This document shows positions 7,140 through 15,749 of a stretch of 59,555 nt of DNA, piece after piece. Position 1 is the first letter of the stretch. Each line of letters begins with the position of its first letter. The stretch covers positions 1 to 59,555 of the forward strand of contig QCEU01000006.1 in NCBI GenBank assembly GCA_003280485.1, given 5' to 3'. The notes below the pieces were generated by a model. That model had not been told where the DNA came from. It did not search any database and saw only the letters and a list, made by a program, of their open reading frames with translations. Made by a program: the position numbers and the translations under genes. The DNA is from Pelagibacteraceae bacterium AG-359-O02. GTDB lineage: Bacteria; Pseudomonadota; Alphaproteobacteria; Pelagibacterales; Pelagibacteraceae.

Positions 7140-8031
7140 TTAAATATTTAGCACAATTTTTATGTAAACTTGCATGTAATTCAATAAGTTTTTTAAAGTC
7201 TTTGTTATAACCACCACCTAAAACTCCACAAATAGGAACTTTTCTTTTAAAAAAGTTTCCAATAACCATCTCGTCTCTTTTATTAATTCCTTTGTCAGTA
7301 ATACACAACTTTCCTAATCTATCATCTAAGTGAATGTCAACACCTGCAATGTAAAACACGAAATCAAAATTAAAATCGTTTAGAAAAATTAAATTTTTTT
7401 TTAAAATATTTAAATACTCATCATCTTCCATGTTTTGTTCAAGTTCAATATCCAGATCACTTTTTGATTTAATTGGTGGATAATTCACTTTTGTGTGCAT
7501 ACTAAATGTAAAAACGTTATCTTCATTTTTAAATATTTCTGAATTTCCGTTACCTTGGTGAACATCTAAATCAACTATAAGGATTTTGTTTGCTAACCCT
7601 CTGTTCAAGAGATATTTTGCGGCAACAGCCACATCATTAAAAACACAAAAACCAGCTCCCTCGTCATAAATAGCGTGATGACTTCCACCAGCTGTGTTAC
7701 AAGCTATTCCATAATTTATTGCTAATTTAGAGGCCAATACCGTTCCGCCTGTTGCAACTAAAGATCTTCTGACCACACTATCAACTAAAGGGAACCCTAT
7801 TTTTTTAACCAATGTTTGCTCTAATGTTTTATTTTTAATTTTTAAAATATACTCCTCTGAGTGAACTTCTTTTAATGTATCAATTGAGCAGGGCTCAGGT
7901 TTATAAAACTTCTTAACTACATTTTCTTTTTTAAGAAAATTTGCCAATTCACCAAATTTTTTAATCGGAAATTTATTATCATCGCCAATTTTTGCCTCAT
8001 AATCAGGATGATTTACAACTGGTAATTCCAC
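7126..8031 (-). CDS. Histone deacetylase-family hydrolase (class II HDAC/acetoin-utilisation-like)
   Basis: A 301-residue zinc-dependent deacetylase-fold protein. Motifs include GGSHHAIYDEGAGFCVFND near residue 115 (tandem histidines), VDLDVHQGNGNSEIF near residue 152 (metal ligands Asp and His) and a C-terminal GVLGGGYNKD. Bacterial members remove acetyl groups from small molecules such as acetylpolyamines or from proteins; the substrate here is unknown. The start appears to be GTG at 8031, immediately after the dehydrogenase stop. It overlaps msrB by 14 bp and belongs to the same packed run. The gene may be involved in amide or acyl turnover of amino acid derivatives, but this is inference from context. 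Confidence 0.9.
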   Translation of the reverse strand: MELPVVNHPDYEAKIGDDNKFPIKKFGELANFLKKENVVKKFYKPEPCSIDTLKEVHSEEYILKIKNKTLEQTLVKKIGFPLVDSVVRRSLVATGGTVLASKLAINYGIACNTAGGSHHAIYDEGAGFCVFNDVAVAAKYLLNRGLANKILIVDLDVHQGNGNSEIFKNEDNVFTFSMHTKVNYPPIKSKSDLDIELEQNMEDDEYLNILKKNLIFLNDFNFDFVFYIAGVDIHLDDRLGKLCITDKGINKRDEMVIGNFFKRKVPICGVLGGGYNKDFKKLIELHASLHKNCAKYLNDKK

Positions 8032-8032
8032 T

Positions 8033-8983
8033 TTACTTTATTTCTCTAATAGGCTTACCAGCAACACAAGCTTCTAAATTTTCTATCATTTGTGAATAAA
8101 AAATAGAATAATTTTCAGCTGTTACATAGCCTACATGTGGAAGCAAAAGTGCATTGGGCACAAATCTTAATTTGTGACCACTAGGTAGAGGTTCTTTATC
8201 ATAAACATCTATACCAGCACCAGCTATTACATTAGTTGATAGAGCAGTAATTAAATCATCTTCGTTAACAATTGGACCTCTTGAAGTATTAATTATAAAT
8301 GCAGTTTTTTTCATTTTATAAAATTCAGCGAGCTTTATACAATCCTTGTATCTTTCTCCTCCTTGGACATGAATTGATATAAAGTCAGAGTTTTGGATAA
8401 GATCCTCTTTATTAGATGGTAAAACATCAAGTTCTTTACACTTATCAAGACTGAGATTTTCGCTCCATGCCATGACTTGCATTCCAAAAGCTTTTCCTAT
8501 TTTAGCAACCTGGGATCCTACTTTTCCTAAACCAATAAGGCCCAGAATTTTTCCTTTTATTTCAACTCCCACTGTTGTCTGCCAATAGCCTTGGTACATA
8601 TTATCAACTTCCACCTTAATATTTCTAGCTAGCCCTAAAATTAATGCCCATGTTAATTCAGAGGTAGGGTTTGAGTTAATTTCTGTTCCAGTAACGACAA
8701 TTTTAGCTTTTTTTGTTGCTTCAAAATCTATGGCTTTATTTCTCATTCCGCTTGTAGAAATGTATTTTAGTTTTTTCAAACTTTTAATAAGATTTGAAGT
8801 AATTGATGTTCTTTCTCTCATAATAAGCAGAGCTTCAAATTCTTTTAATTTTTCTATAGCATCATCCTCGTTTTCAAAAGGTTCACTGAAAATCTCAATA
8901 TCAAACTTTGATGAAAGATTTTTCAAATCTATAAATTCTTGAGCAACGTTTTGATAATCGTCTAAAATAGCTACTTTAAGCAT
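8033..8983 (-). CDS. D-2-hydroxyacid dehydrogenase (NAD-dependent)
   Basis: A protein of about 316 residues of the D-isomer-specific 2-hydroxyacid dehydrogenase family, which interconverts 2-oxo acids and D-2-hydroxy acids with NAD(H). The Rossmann motif is GLIGLGKVGSQVAKIGKAFG; catalytic landmarks are Arg in NTSRGPIVNEDDL, Glu in AGIDVYDKEPLP and His in LLPHVGYVT. I chose the ATG at 8983 (MLKVAILDDYQN) over an upstream in-frame start at 9019 because the family begins there and it gives a short overlap of 8 bp with the transporter gene. It might reduce the 2-oxo acids released by the neighbouring oxidase; alternatively it is a phosphoglycerate dehydrogenase-like paralogue. Confidence 0.9.
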   Translation of the reverse strand: MLKVAILDDYQNVAQEFIDLKNLSSKFDIEIFSEPFENEDDAIEKLKEFEALLIMRERTSITSNLIKSLKKLKYISTSGMRNKAIDFEATKKAKIVVTGTEINSNPTSELTWALILGLARNIKVEVDNMYQGYWQTTVGVEIKGKILGLIGLGKVGSQVAKIGKAFGMQVMAWSENLSLDKCKELDVLPSNKEDLIQNSDFISIHVQGGERYKDCIKLAEFYKMKKTAFIINTSRGPIVNEDDLITALSTNVIAGAGIDVYDKEPLPSGHKLRFVPNALLLPHVGYVTAENYSIFYSQMIENLEACVAGKPIREIK

Positions 8984-9881
8984 TTTGAGTTTTTTTGTTC
9001 GAAATTGTAATACCAGCAATTATAAAAATTGCACCTAAGAAATGATAAAATAAAATTTTTTCATTGAAAATTATCATAGCCATTATTGCACCTAGAATTG
9101 GCATCAAATGAAGAAAAACTCCAGATCTATTAGGCCCAATAAGTTTCACACCTTTTATCCAAAACAGAAATGAGATTAGACCAGGGAAAAAAACAACATA
9201 GAATAAAACTAAATAAAAAGAGGATTGTAATTTGATTACACTGCCCAAACTATAATCAATAAAATACATCGGAATCAGAAAAATAACTCCAAAGGTTATA
9301 ACGACCTGCAATAGAGAAATTGGAGATAGATTGAATTCCTTTTTTTTCAGAAGCGCTGAATAAAGAGACCATGCAAACATTGCAATTAATGCGAAAATAT
9401 CTCCTTTGTTAAATGACAAATTTAATAAATTATTTAAATTTGCTTTTGTTATTATAAACAAAACACCTGTAAGTGAGAGAAATACTCCTATTATTTGAAA
9501 TGAATTTGTTTTCTCAATTTTAAGTAAGAATGAAAATAATATAATCATAACTGGTACCGTTGAAATCATAAGTAATCCAGTAATAACTTGAGTATGTCTC
9601 AGAGAGTAAAAAAGAGCTGAATTAAAAACTGTCACAGCCAAAATTCCCAATAATGAAAATAAAAAAATATTATCTATTATAATTTTTTGGTTATTTAATA
9701 ATTCTTTATAAGTGAATGGAAGTAAAACTAACCAGGCCAAAAACCATCTATAAAAATTTAATGATATCGGAGGAATATCAATAATGCTTGCAGCTTTTCC
9801 TACTATAAAGTTGCCTGCCCAAAATAAACAAGCTAAAACTAAATAAAGAGAGGCTAAATATAAAGGGCTAAGTGTTTTCAT
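8976..9881 (-). CDS. EamA/DMT-superfamily transporter
   Basis: A 301-residue inner-membrane protein with about ten hydrophobic segments, organised as two EamA repeats of five helices. Family landmarks are LACLFWAGNFIVGKAASI with PPISLNFYRWFLAWLVLLPF in the first repeat and FALIAMFAWSLYSALLKKKE in the second. Such transporters move amino acids, nucleotides or other metabolites, often as exporters. It overlaps the oxidoreductase gene by 14 bp and the dehydrogenase gene by 8 bp, so it is tied to the amino-acid/2-oxoacid operon. The substrate is unknown. Confidence 0.9.
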   Translation of the reverse strand: MKTLSPLYLASLYLVLACLFWAGNFIVGKAASIIDIPPISLNFYRWFLAWLVLLPFTYKELLNNQKIIIDNIFLFSLLGILAVTVFNSALFYSLRHTQVITGLLMISTVPVMIILFSFLLKIEKTNSFQIIGVFLSLTGVLFIITKANLNNLLNLSFNKGDIFALIAMFAWSLYSALLKKKEFNLSPISLLQVVITFGVIFLIPMYFIDYSLGSVIKLQSSFYLVLFYVVFFPGLISFLFWIKGVKLIGPNRSGVFLHLMPILGAIMAMIIFNEKILFYHFLGAIFIIAGITISNKKTQNA

Positions 9882-12800
9882 GAAAAGAATTTAGTAAATC
9901 TGTTCTATAGTTTATTGCTTCTTTTATATTCTTTTCCTTAACATGTCCAAAACCTCTGATTTGATCAGGTATTGATGCTATTTTAACTGCTGTTTCATAG
10001 TTTGATTTATTTATTTTTGTTCCTATGCCAGTAATTGTTTGCTTATAATCTCTTATTAATTCTCTCTCCTTTTTTCTTTCATTTAAATAACCAAATGGAT
10101 CAAGCTTTGTACCTCTTAAAAATTTTAATTTAGAGAGTAGTTTAAACACATTAAATAACCATCCTCCAAATTTTATTTTAAGCAATTTCCCATCAACTTT
10201 ACTTTTTTTACTAAAAATTGGAGGGGCTAAATAAAAATTATAATTAAAATTACCCTCAAAGTTTTTGTTTACATCGTCTATGAATTTTTGATTAGTCATT
10301 AATCTCGATACTTCATACTCATCTTTGTATGCCATTAATTTGAAATAATTTTTTAAAACTGCAGTTGAGAATTGACTACCGTTTCCAATATTTTTATCTA
10401 TCTTTCTTGCATAGCTTACGAGATCTCCAAATTTTTCAGCATATTTTATATTTTGATAATCTTCCAAAAACTTAAATCTATTCTTATATTTTTCCTCAAA
10501 ACCATCTAACACTTCTGGCTCATCTTTAATTATATCTAAAACTTCATCTTTTAAATTTTCATAATGTCTTCCAAATCTGAATGCATCAATATTATCTTTT
10601 ACACTTGCACCATTTAACTCAATTGCTTTTTCAATTGACGAAGCTGAAATTGGAATTAAACCTGATTGATATGCTACTCCAACATTAAACATATTTGATA
10701 AAATTGAATTTCCTAAAATCTTAGATGTAATTTTATTTGATGATATAAACTTTATATTTTCTTGACCTGCTATGTTAACTAAATTATCTCTCATTTCTTC
10801 AAATGGTAAGTAAAAATTTTTATCCCTAGTAAAATCTCCAGGCATAACCTCATCTGTATTAACTATTAACTTTGAAATTTTTTTATCTAAGGTTTTTATT
10901 ATTTCTAAATCATTTGATACAAGTAAATCAAATCCCAGAAGTAAGTTTGTATCACCATAAGATAATCTTATGGCTCCGACATCTTCTGGTTTTTCAAAAA
11001 TTCTTAAGAAACTTTTAACAGCTCCACCTTTTTGAGCTAACCCAGTCATATCTAAAACCCCTGATCCTTTTCCATCTATTTGAGCAGCAGTTGCAAGCAC
11101 AGCTCCAATTGTAACAACTCCTGTTCCACCAATTCCAGCAATCATTATCCCAAAAGATTTAGTAATTTCAGGCAATATTGGATCTTCTATCTTTGAATTT
11201 ATTTTATTAATTAAATTATCGTCATAATTTTTCTTAAGCCTTATATCTCCCTCAAGACTTACAAAGCTTGGACAAAATCCATCAACACATGTGTAATCCT
11301 TGTTACAAGAAGATTGGTCAATTTGTCTTTTTCTTCCGTATTCAGTTTCAACAGGTGCAATAGAAACACAATTAGATTGTATTCCACAATCTCCACAACC
11401 TTCGCACAGGTCTTTATTAATAAAAATTTTTTTCTTAGGCTCTTCTAAGATGCCTTTTTTTCTTCTCCTTCTTTTCTCAGCCGCGCAGGTTTGATCATAA
11501 ATAATAACCGTTGTTCCATTAATTTTGCTTAATTCAATTTGAACATCTATAATATTTTTTCTGTCATAAACTTTTGAATTTTTCGCAAAACCTCCTCTAT
11601 CACTATATTTTTCAATTTCATCTGTGATTATTGCAATTTCTTCAACACCTTCTGCTTCAAGCTGTTTAGACATTTGTGCAACTGTTGGTAATCCGTCTAA
11701 TGCTTGACCTCCTGTCAAAGCGACAGCATCGTTATACAAAATCTTAAATGTCATTTTAGTTTTTGCTGCAACTGCATGTCTTATAGATAGAATTCCTGAA
11801 TGAATGTAAGTCCCATCTCCCATATTTTGAAAAACATGGTCAGTATTGCTAAAAACAGACTCACCAACCCAAGTTGCCCCCTCTGATCCCATTTGTGAAA
11901 AGCCTTCATTATCTCTTTCCATATGTTCCACAAGGTATGCACAACTGATACCTGTAATTGCTCTACTACCCTCTGGTATTCTAGTTGAAGTATTATGAGG
12001 GCACCCAGAGCAGAAATGTGGAACTCTTTTTAAGGAGATATTTGAATTAGTTTTTTCTTTCAAAGACTTTAATTTTTTTGAAAGATTATGTACTTCATCT
12101 GGTAAGTTAAGGTAATTAATAATTTCATATATTTTTAAACCAATTTCTCCTGGGTCTAAAGCTCCAGAAGAAACAAATAAATCATTATTATTTTCGTCAT
12201 TTTTTCCAACTACTTTTATATTTAAATTTTTATTAAATAATATTTCCTTGACTTGTGTTTCAATGATTGATCTTTTTTCTTCAACAACAATGATTTTTTC
12301 TAAACTTTCTGCAAAATTTTCAATTATCGTTTCTTCTAATGGCCAAGGCATAGCAATTTTAAGAAATTTAATTCCTACTTTATTAGCAACATGTTCGTTT
12401 ATTCCAATTTTTTCTAGTCCTAATTTTGTATCTAAAAAAGACTTTCCAGTGCTAATTATTCCAACTTTTGGATTTTCTGAGTCAAAAATTAATTTATTTA
12501 AACTATTTAGTTTACAAAATTCTTTTACATATTTTATTTTATGATGATGCAAACGATATTCTTTTTCTTGAGCGGTATCTTTGAGTCTTATATTTAAACC
12601 TTCAGATGGATAGGTTTCACTTGAAATATCTAAAAGATTTAACCTATTTTCATCTAAGTCAACTGTTGCTCCTGAACTCACATTATCATGAACACACTTT
12701 ATCCCTACCCAACATCCACTTTTTCTTGATAATTCTATCCCTATTATTCCATAATCTAGTATTTCTTGAACACCACTTGGGTTAAAAAAAGGTATCATCG

Positions 12801-13287
12801 CATCAATCATTGCAAATTCACTTTGATGAGAGGTTGTTGAGGACTCACATATATGGTCATCTCCCATTAAAGCAATGACGCCTCCAAACTTTGAGGTACC
12901 TGCCAGATTTACATGTTTTAATGCATCTCCTGCTCTATCTACTCCTGGCCCTTTACCATACCATATGCCAAAAACACCATCGTATTTATCTTGTTTTCTA
13001 AGATTGACTTGCTGTGTTCCCCATAAAGAAGTTGCAGCGAGTTCCTCATTTATTCCTGGTTGAAAATAAATATTGTTTTCATTCAAATATTTTTTGTTTT
13101 TTAAAATTTGCTGATCGTAGCCCCCTAGAGGAGATCCCCTATAGCCAGAGATATAACATGCAGTATTTAAGTTTTTTTGTTTATCTCTTCTTGCTTGAAC
13201 AATTGGAACTCGAACAAGAGCTTGGGCACCAGTTAAAAATCTAGTGCCTTTACTTAATTTATATTTGTCTTCAAGTTTAATTTCCAC
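9868..13287 (-). CDS. Fused indolepyruvate:ferredoxin oxidoreductase family protein
   Basis: A 1139-residue protein combining the subunits of indolepyruvate (2-oxoacid) ferredoxin oxidoreductase in one chain, as in many aerobic proteobacteria. The N-terminal part has GTRFLTGAQALVRVPIVQ and GYRGSPLGGYD; a TPP-binding half follows, with HFCSGCPHN near residue 425 and GDGTYIHSG. A ferredoxin-like cluster region lies near residue 630 (CEGCGDCG and further cysteines); a gamma-type domain near residue 720 (IAGIGGTGVVTIGAVLATA) and a C-terminal extension follow. It oxidatively decarboxylates aryl or branched 2-oxo acids to acyl-CoA while reducing ferredoxin. It follows the DadA-like oxidase by 14 bases, a plausible supplier of its 2-oxo acid substrate. 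Confidence 0.93.
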   Translation of the reverse strand: MEIKLEDKYKLSKGTRFLTGAQALVRVPIVQARRDKQKNLNTACYISGYRGSPLGGYDQQILKNKKYLNENNIYFQPGINEELAATSLWGTQQVNLRKQDKYDGVFGIWYGKGPGVDRAGDALKHVNLAGTSKFGGVIALMGDDHICESSTTSHQSEFAMIDAMIPFFNPSGVQEILDYGIIGIELSRKSGCWVGIKCVHDNVSSGATVDLDENRLNLLDISSETYPSEGLNIRLKDTAQEKEYRLHHHKIKYVKEFCKLNSLNKLIFDSENPKVGIISTGKSFLDTKLGLEKIGINEHVANKVGIKFLKIAMPWPLEETIIENFAESLEKIIVVEEKRSIIETQVKEILFNKNLNIKVVGKNDENNNDLFVSSGALDPGEIGLKIYEIINYLNLPDEVHNLSKKLKSLKEKTNSNISLKRVPHFCSGCPHNTSTRIPEGSRAITGISCAYLVEHMERDNEGFSQMGSEGATWVGESVFSNTDHVFQNMGDGTYIHSGILSIRHAVAAKTKMTFKILYNDAVALTGGQALDGLPTVAQMSKQLEAEGVEEIAIITDEIEKYSDRGGFAKNSKVYDRKNIIDVQIELSKINGTTVIIYDQTCAAEKRRRRKKGILEEPKKKIFINKDLCEGCGDCGIQSNCVSIAPVETEYGRKRQIDQSSCNKDYTCVDGFCPSFVSLEGDIRLKKNYDDNLINKINSKIEDPILPEITKSFGIMIAGIGGTGVVTIGAVLATAAQIDGKGSGVLDMTGLAQKGGAVKSFLRIFEKPEDVGAIRLSYGDTNLLLGFDLLVSNDLEIIKTLDKKISKLIVNTDEVMPGDFTRDKNFYLPFEEMRDNLVNIAGQENIKFISSNKITSKILGNSILSNMFNVGVAYQSGLIPISASSIEKAIELNGASVKDNIDAFRFGRHYENLKDEVLDIIKDEPEVLDGFEEKYKNRFKFLEDYQNIKYAEKFGDLVSYARKIDKNIGNGSQFSTAVLKNYFKLMAYKDEYEVSRLMTNQKFIDDVNKNFEGNFNYNFYLAPPIFSKKSKVDGKLLKIKFGGWLFNVFKLLSKLKFLRGTKLDPFGYLNERKKERELIRDYKQTITGIGTKINKSNYETAVKIASIPDQIRGFGHVKEKNIKEAINYRTDLLNSFHENT

Positions 13288-13301
13288 ACTATTTAACTTT
13301 T

Positions 13302-14544
13302 TTAAGCAAATCTAACTGAACTGTAAGGCTTTAAATCCATATTAGTATTTTCATTTGCAATCATACCAGACACTATTTTTCCAGAAATTGCACCTAAAGT
13401 CCATCCTAAATGATGATGACCAAATGAGTAAAATACATTTTTATAATTTTTTGATGGTCCAATTATTGGTAAAAAATCCGGCAGTGTAGGTCTAAACCCT
13501 AACCACTCATCTTTATGCTCAGGTAAGCCGTCAAGCATATCCTTTGCATTTAATATTAAGTTTTTGATCCTGGATTTTGATAAAGCATTTTCTAAACCGC
13601 CAAACTCCACAGTGCCAACTACTCTTAAACCTTGGTCCATTGGTGACATTCCAAACCCTCTGTTAGAATAAACCACTGGTCTAGAAATTAAATGATCAAA
13701 ATCTTTAAAATGAACATGATACCCTCTTTCGGTATCCAGTGGAATATTTTCATGAAGTTTATCAGTAAGTTTTTTTTGAAAACGCACCACATGCAATAAC
13801 TAGTTTATCAAAAACAAATCTCTGGGTTTCTGATCTTAAAACAGGTTTTTCCTCATCAAAATTTAGATCTTGAATATTTAGTTTTAAAAACTTTCCACCT
13901 TTTTGTATAAAATTTTCAAATAGCTTTATTAATATTTTTTTTGGATTTCTTGCATGCCTTGCATAATCATAGAAAACACCTCCATGATAAAATGGTTTTA
14001 AATTTGGTTCCAAATCATGTATTTCTTTTTTGTTTACCACTTGTTGTTTAACACCTAGATCGTCTCTAATTTTTATTTCTAATTCTCTACTTTTTAAATT
14101 TTTTTCATTCCAGACATATAAAATTCCATTATTTTCAACTAAACCCTCTAGATCTATCTCTTCGAATAGTTCATCATAAGCCAGTAATGATTGATCTAAA
14201 ATTTGATGCATATTTTTTGCGGTATGCATCATTTTATCATTAGTACAATTCATTAAAAATTTTGAAAACCAAGGGATCATTTTTGGAACATAATTCCATT
14301 TAAGCGCCAAAGGTCCTCTTGAGCTCATAAGCATTGATGGAACATCACTTACAATATCTGGTCTGTTTAAAGGGACTGATGCATAAGGAGAAAAATGACC
14401 TGCATTACCATAAGAGGCTGCATTTCCAGGCTCATCTCTATCGAACAAAATTACTTGATAGCCTTTTTTTTGAAGAAAAAGAGCATTACACACTCCTTGA
14501 ATTCCTGCTCCTATTATACCAACTTTTAAAATTTTTTTTGACAC
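13302..14544 (-). pseudogene. FAD-dependent D-amino acid dehydrogenase-like oxidase, interrupted by a +1 frameshift
   Basis: Two overlapping minus-strand frames make one DadA-type protein of about 413 residues. The first (14544-13762, GTG start) has the FAD-binding GIIGAGIQGVCNALFLQKKG and ends soon after VIACGAFSKK. The second (open through 13796-13302) continues with KLTDKLHENIPLDTERGYHV and ends with the FAD-domain motif FYSFGHHHLGWTLGAISGK. Removing one A from the run of eight (13770-13777) joins them as GAFSKKLTDKL with nothing missing. Intact, it would oxidise amino acids to 2-oxo acids and pass electrons to the respiratory chain. Either the gene is disrupted or the extra base is a sequencing error; function is otherwise well conserved. 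A TATAAT box lies upstream. Confidence 0.88.
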
Positions 14545-14570
14545 GAGAAAAAATATAGTTGGTAGGATAA

Positions 14571-14576
14571 ATTATA
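14571..14576 (-). promoter_or_regulatory. Candidate -10 box of the DadA-like gene
   Basis: TATAAT on the minus strand, about 26 bases before the GTG start at 14544. No convincing -35 element is visible, so confidence is modest. It would be the head of the packed run ending at msrB. Confidence 0.4.
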
Positions 14577-14618
14577 ATAGATGTTATTTGATCGCGGTGG
14601 ATAACTGTTTACAATATC

Positions 14619-15749
14619 TTAATTGCCGATCGGATCTCGACTATAAATTTTGCAGCTCATTACGATACCTAAACCAAGCATTATTGATAACATAGATGAT
14701 CCTCCGTATGACATGATAGGAAGTGGTGCTCCAACAATTGGCAACAACCCAACTACCATTGCTATATTTACAAATATATATAAGAATAAAGCAGATGCAA
14801 AACCAAAACAGTATAGTTTTGCAAAAAATGATCTACTAGAAAAACCAATCCTTATTATTCTATAAATTAATAAAGCATATAATAAAATTAGAACCATTGA
14901 ACCGGCAAAGCCAAATTCTTCAGAAAAAAGAGTAAAAATAAAGTCAGTATGTTTTTCAGGTAGGAATTCAAGATAACTTTGTGTACCTTGTAAGAAACCT
15001 TTACCTAACAATCCTCCTGAACCAATTGCTATTTTAGATTGAATTATTTGATAACCTGCACCCAAAGGGTCTCTGTCTGGATTAAAAAAAGTTAATATTC
15101 TTGATTTTTGATATGGTTTTAAAATTGAAATTACAAAAGGTAATGAGACTAACAATATTAATCCTGAATATATAAAATATTTTAAATTAAGTCCTGCTAA
15201 CCAAATAATAGCCAACCCACTTCCTGCTATTAAAATTGCTGTTCCTAAATCAGGTTGAGTTATAACTAAATAGCAAGGTATCAACAAAAGTATGATTGGT
15301 TGTAATAAATATTTATAACTTTGAATATCTGAGCTTTGAATACGATGGTAATATCTTGCAAAACAAACTATTATTGCAATTTTCATCAGTTCTGAAGGCT
15401 GAAGATTCATTATGAAAAAATTTATCCATCGTTTAGACCCTGACGCTGAAATTCCAAAAAAAATTACAAGTATTAAAAGTAAAATTCCTAGAATATAAAA
15501 AATATATGCCTGCCTATACCAAAATGAAACTCTTACAAATGACAGAACTAAAAACATAAAAAAAAATACTAGAAATCTAGTTAGATGATTTTTAGTATAA
15601 AAAGAAAAGTTCCCACTTTCTGTAGAATAAATTGAAAAAACACTCATTGAACCAATGATAGCAACAATTATTATTAAAAAGTAATCAACCGCTTTCAGTT
15701 TATCAATAAATGAATAGCTAGTAGAATTTAGTGACGTTGAAAGTATCAT
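14619..15749 (-). CDS. rodA: Peptidoglycan glycosyltransferase RodA (rod shape-determining, SEDS family)
   Basis: A 376-residue polytopic membrane protein of the FtsW/RodA/SpoVE family, which polymerises lipid II glycan strands during cell elongation in partnership with PBP2. Landmarks are SGSKRWINFFIMNLQPSELMK near residue 110, LITQPDLG-type LVITQPDLGTAILIAGSGLA, and the C-terminal VVGLLPIVGAPLPIMSYGGS. Its ATG overlaps the stop of the PBP2 gene (ATGA), so the two are coupled. It is the last gene of the mre/mrd group on this strand. RodA rather than FtsW is chosen because of this context. Confidence 0.96.
   Translation of the reverse strand: MILSTSLNSTSYSFIDKLKAVDYFLIIIVAIIGSMSVFSIYSTESGNFSFYTKNHLTRFLVFFFMFLVLSFVRVSFWYRQAYIFYILGILLLILVIFFGISASGSKRWINFFIMNLQPSELMKIAIIVCFARYYHRIQSSDIQSYKYLLQPIILLLIPCYLVITQPDLGTAILIAGSGLAIIWLAGLNLKYFIYSGLILLVSLPFVISILKPYQKSRILTFFNPDRDPLGAGYQIIQSKIAIGSGGLLGKGFLQGTQSYLEFLPEKHTDFIFTLFSEEFGFAGSMVLILLYALLIYRIIRIGFSSRSFFAKLYCFGFASALFLYIFVNIAMVVGLLPIVGAPLPIMSYGGSSMLSIMLGLGIVMSCKIYSRDPIGN

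Noticed and set aside
13302-13796. C-terminal DadA-like frame as an independent gene
   Set aside because: It starts mid-domain without its own FAD-binding region and joins perfectly to the upstream frame if one A is removed; it is the second half of a frameshifted gene.
14596-14604. DnaA-box-like TTATCCACC (minus strand) near the DadA-like gene
   Set aside because: One mismatch to the consensus, alone, and no dnaA, gidA, hemE or clustered boxes nearby; not an origin.
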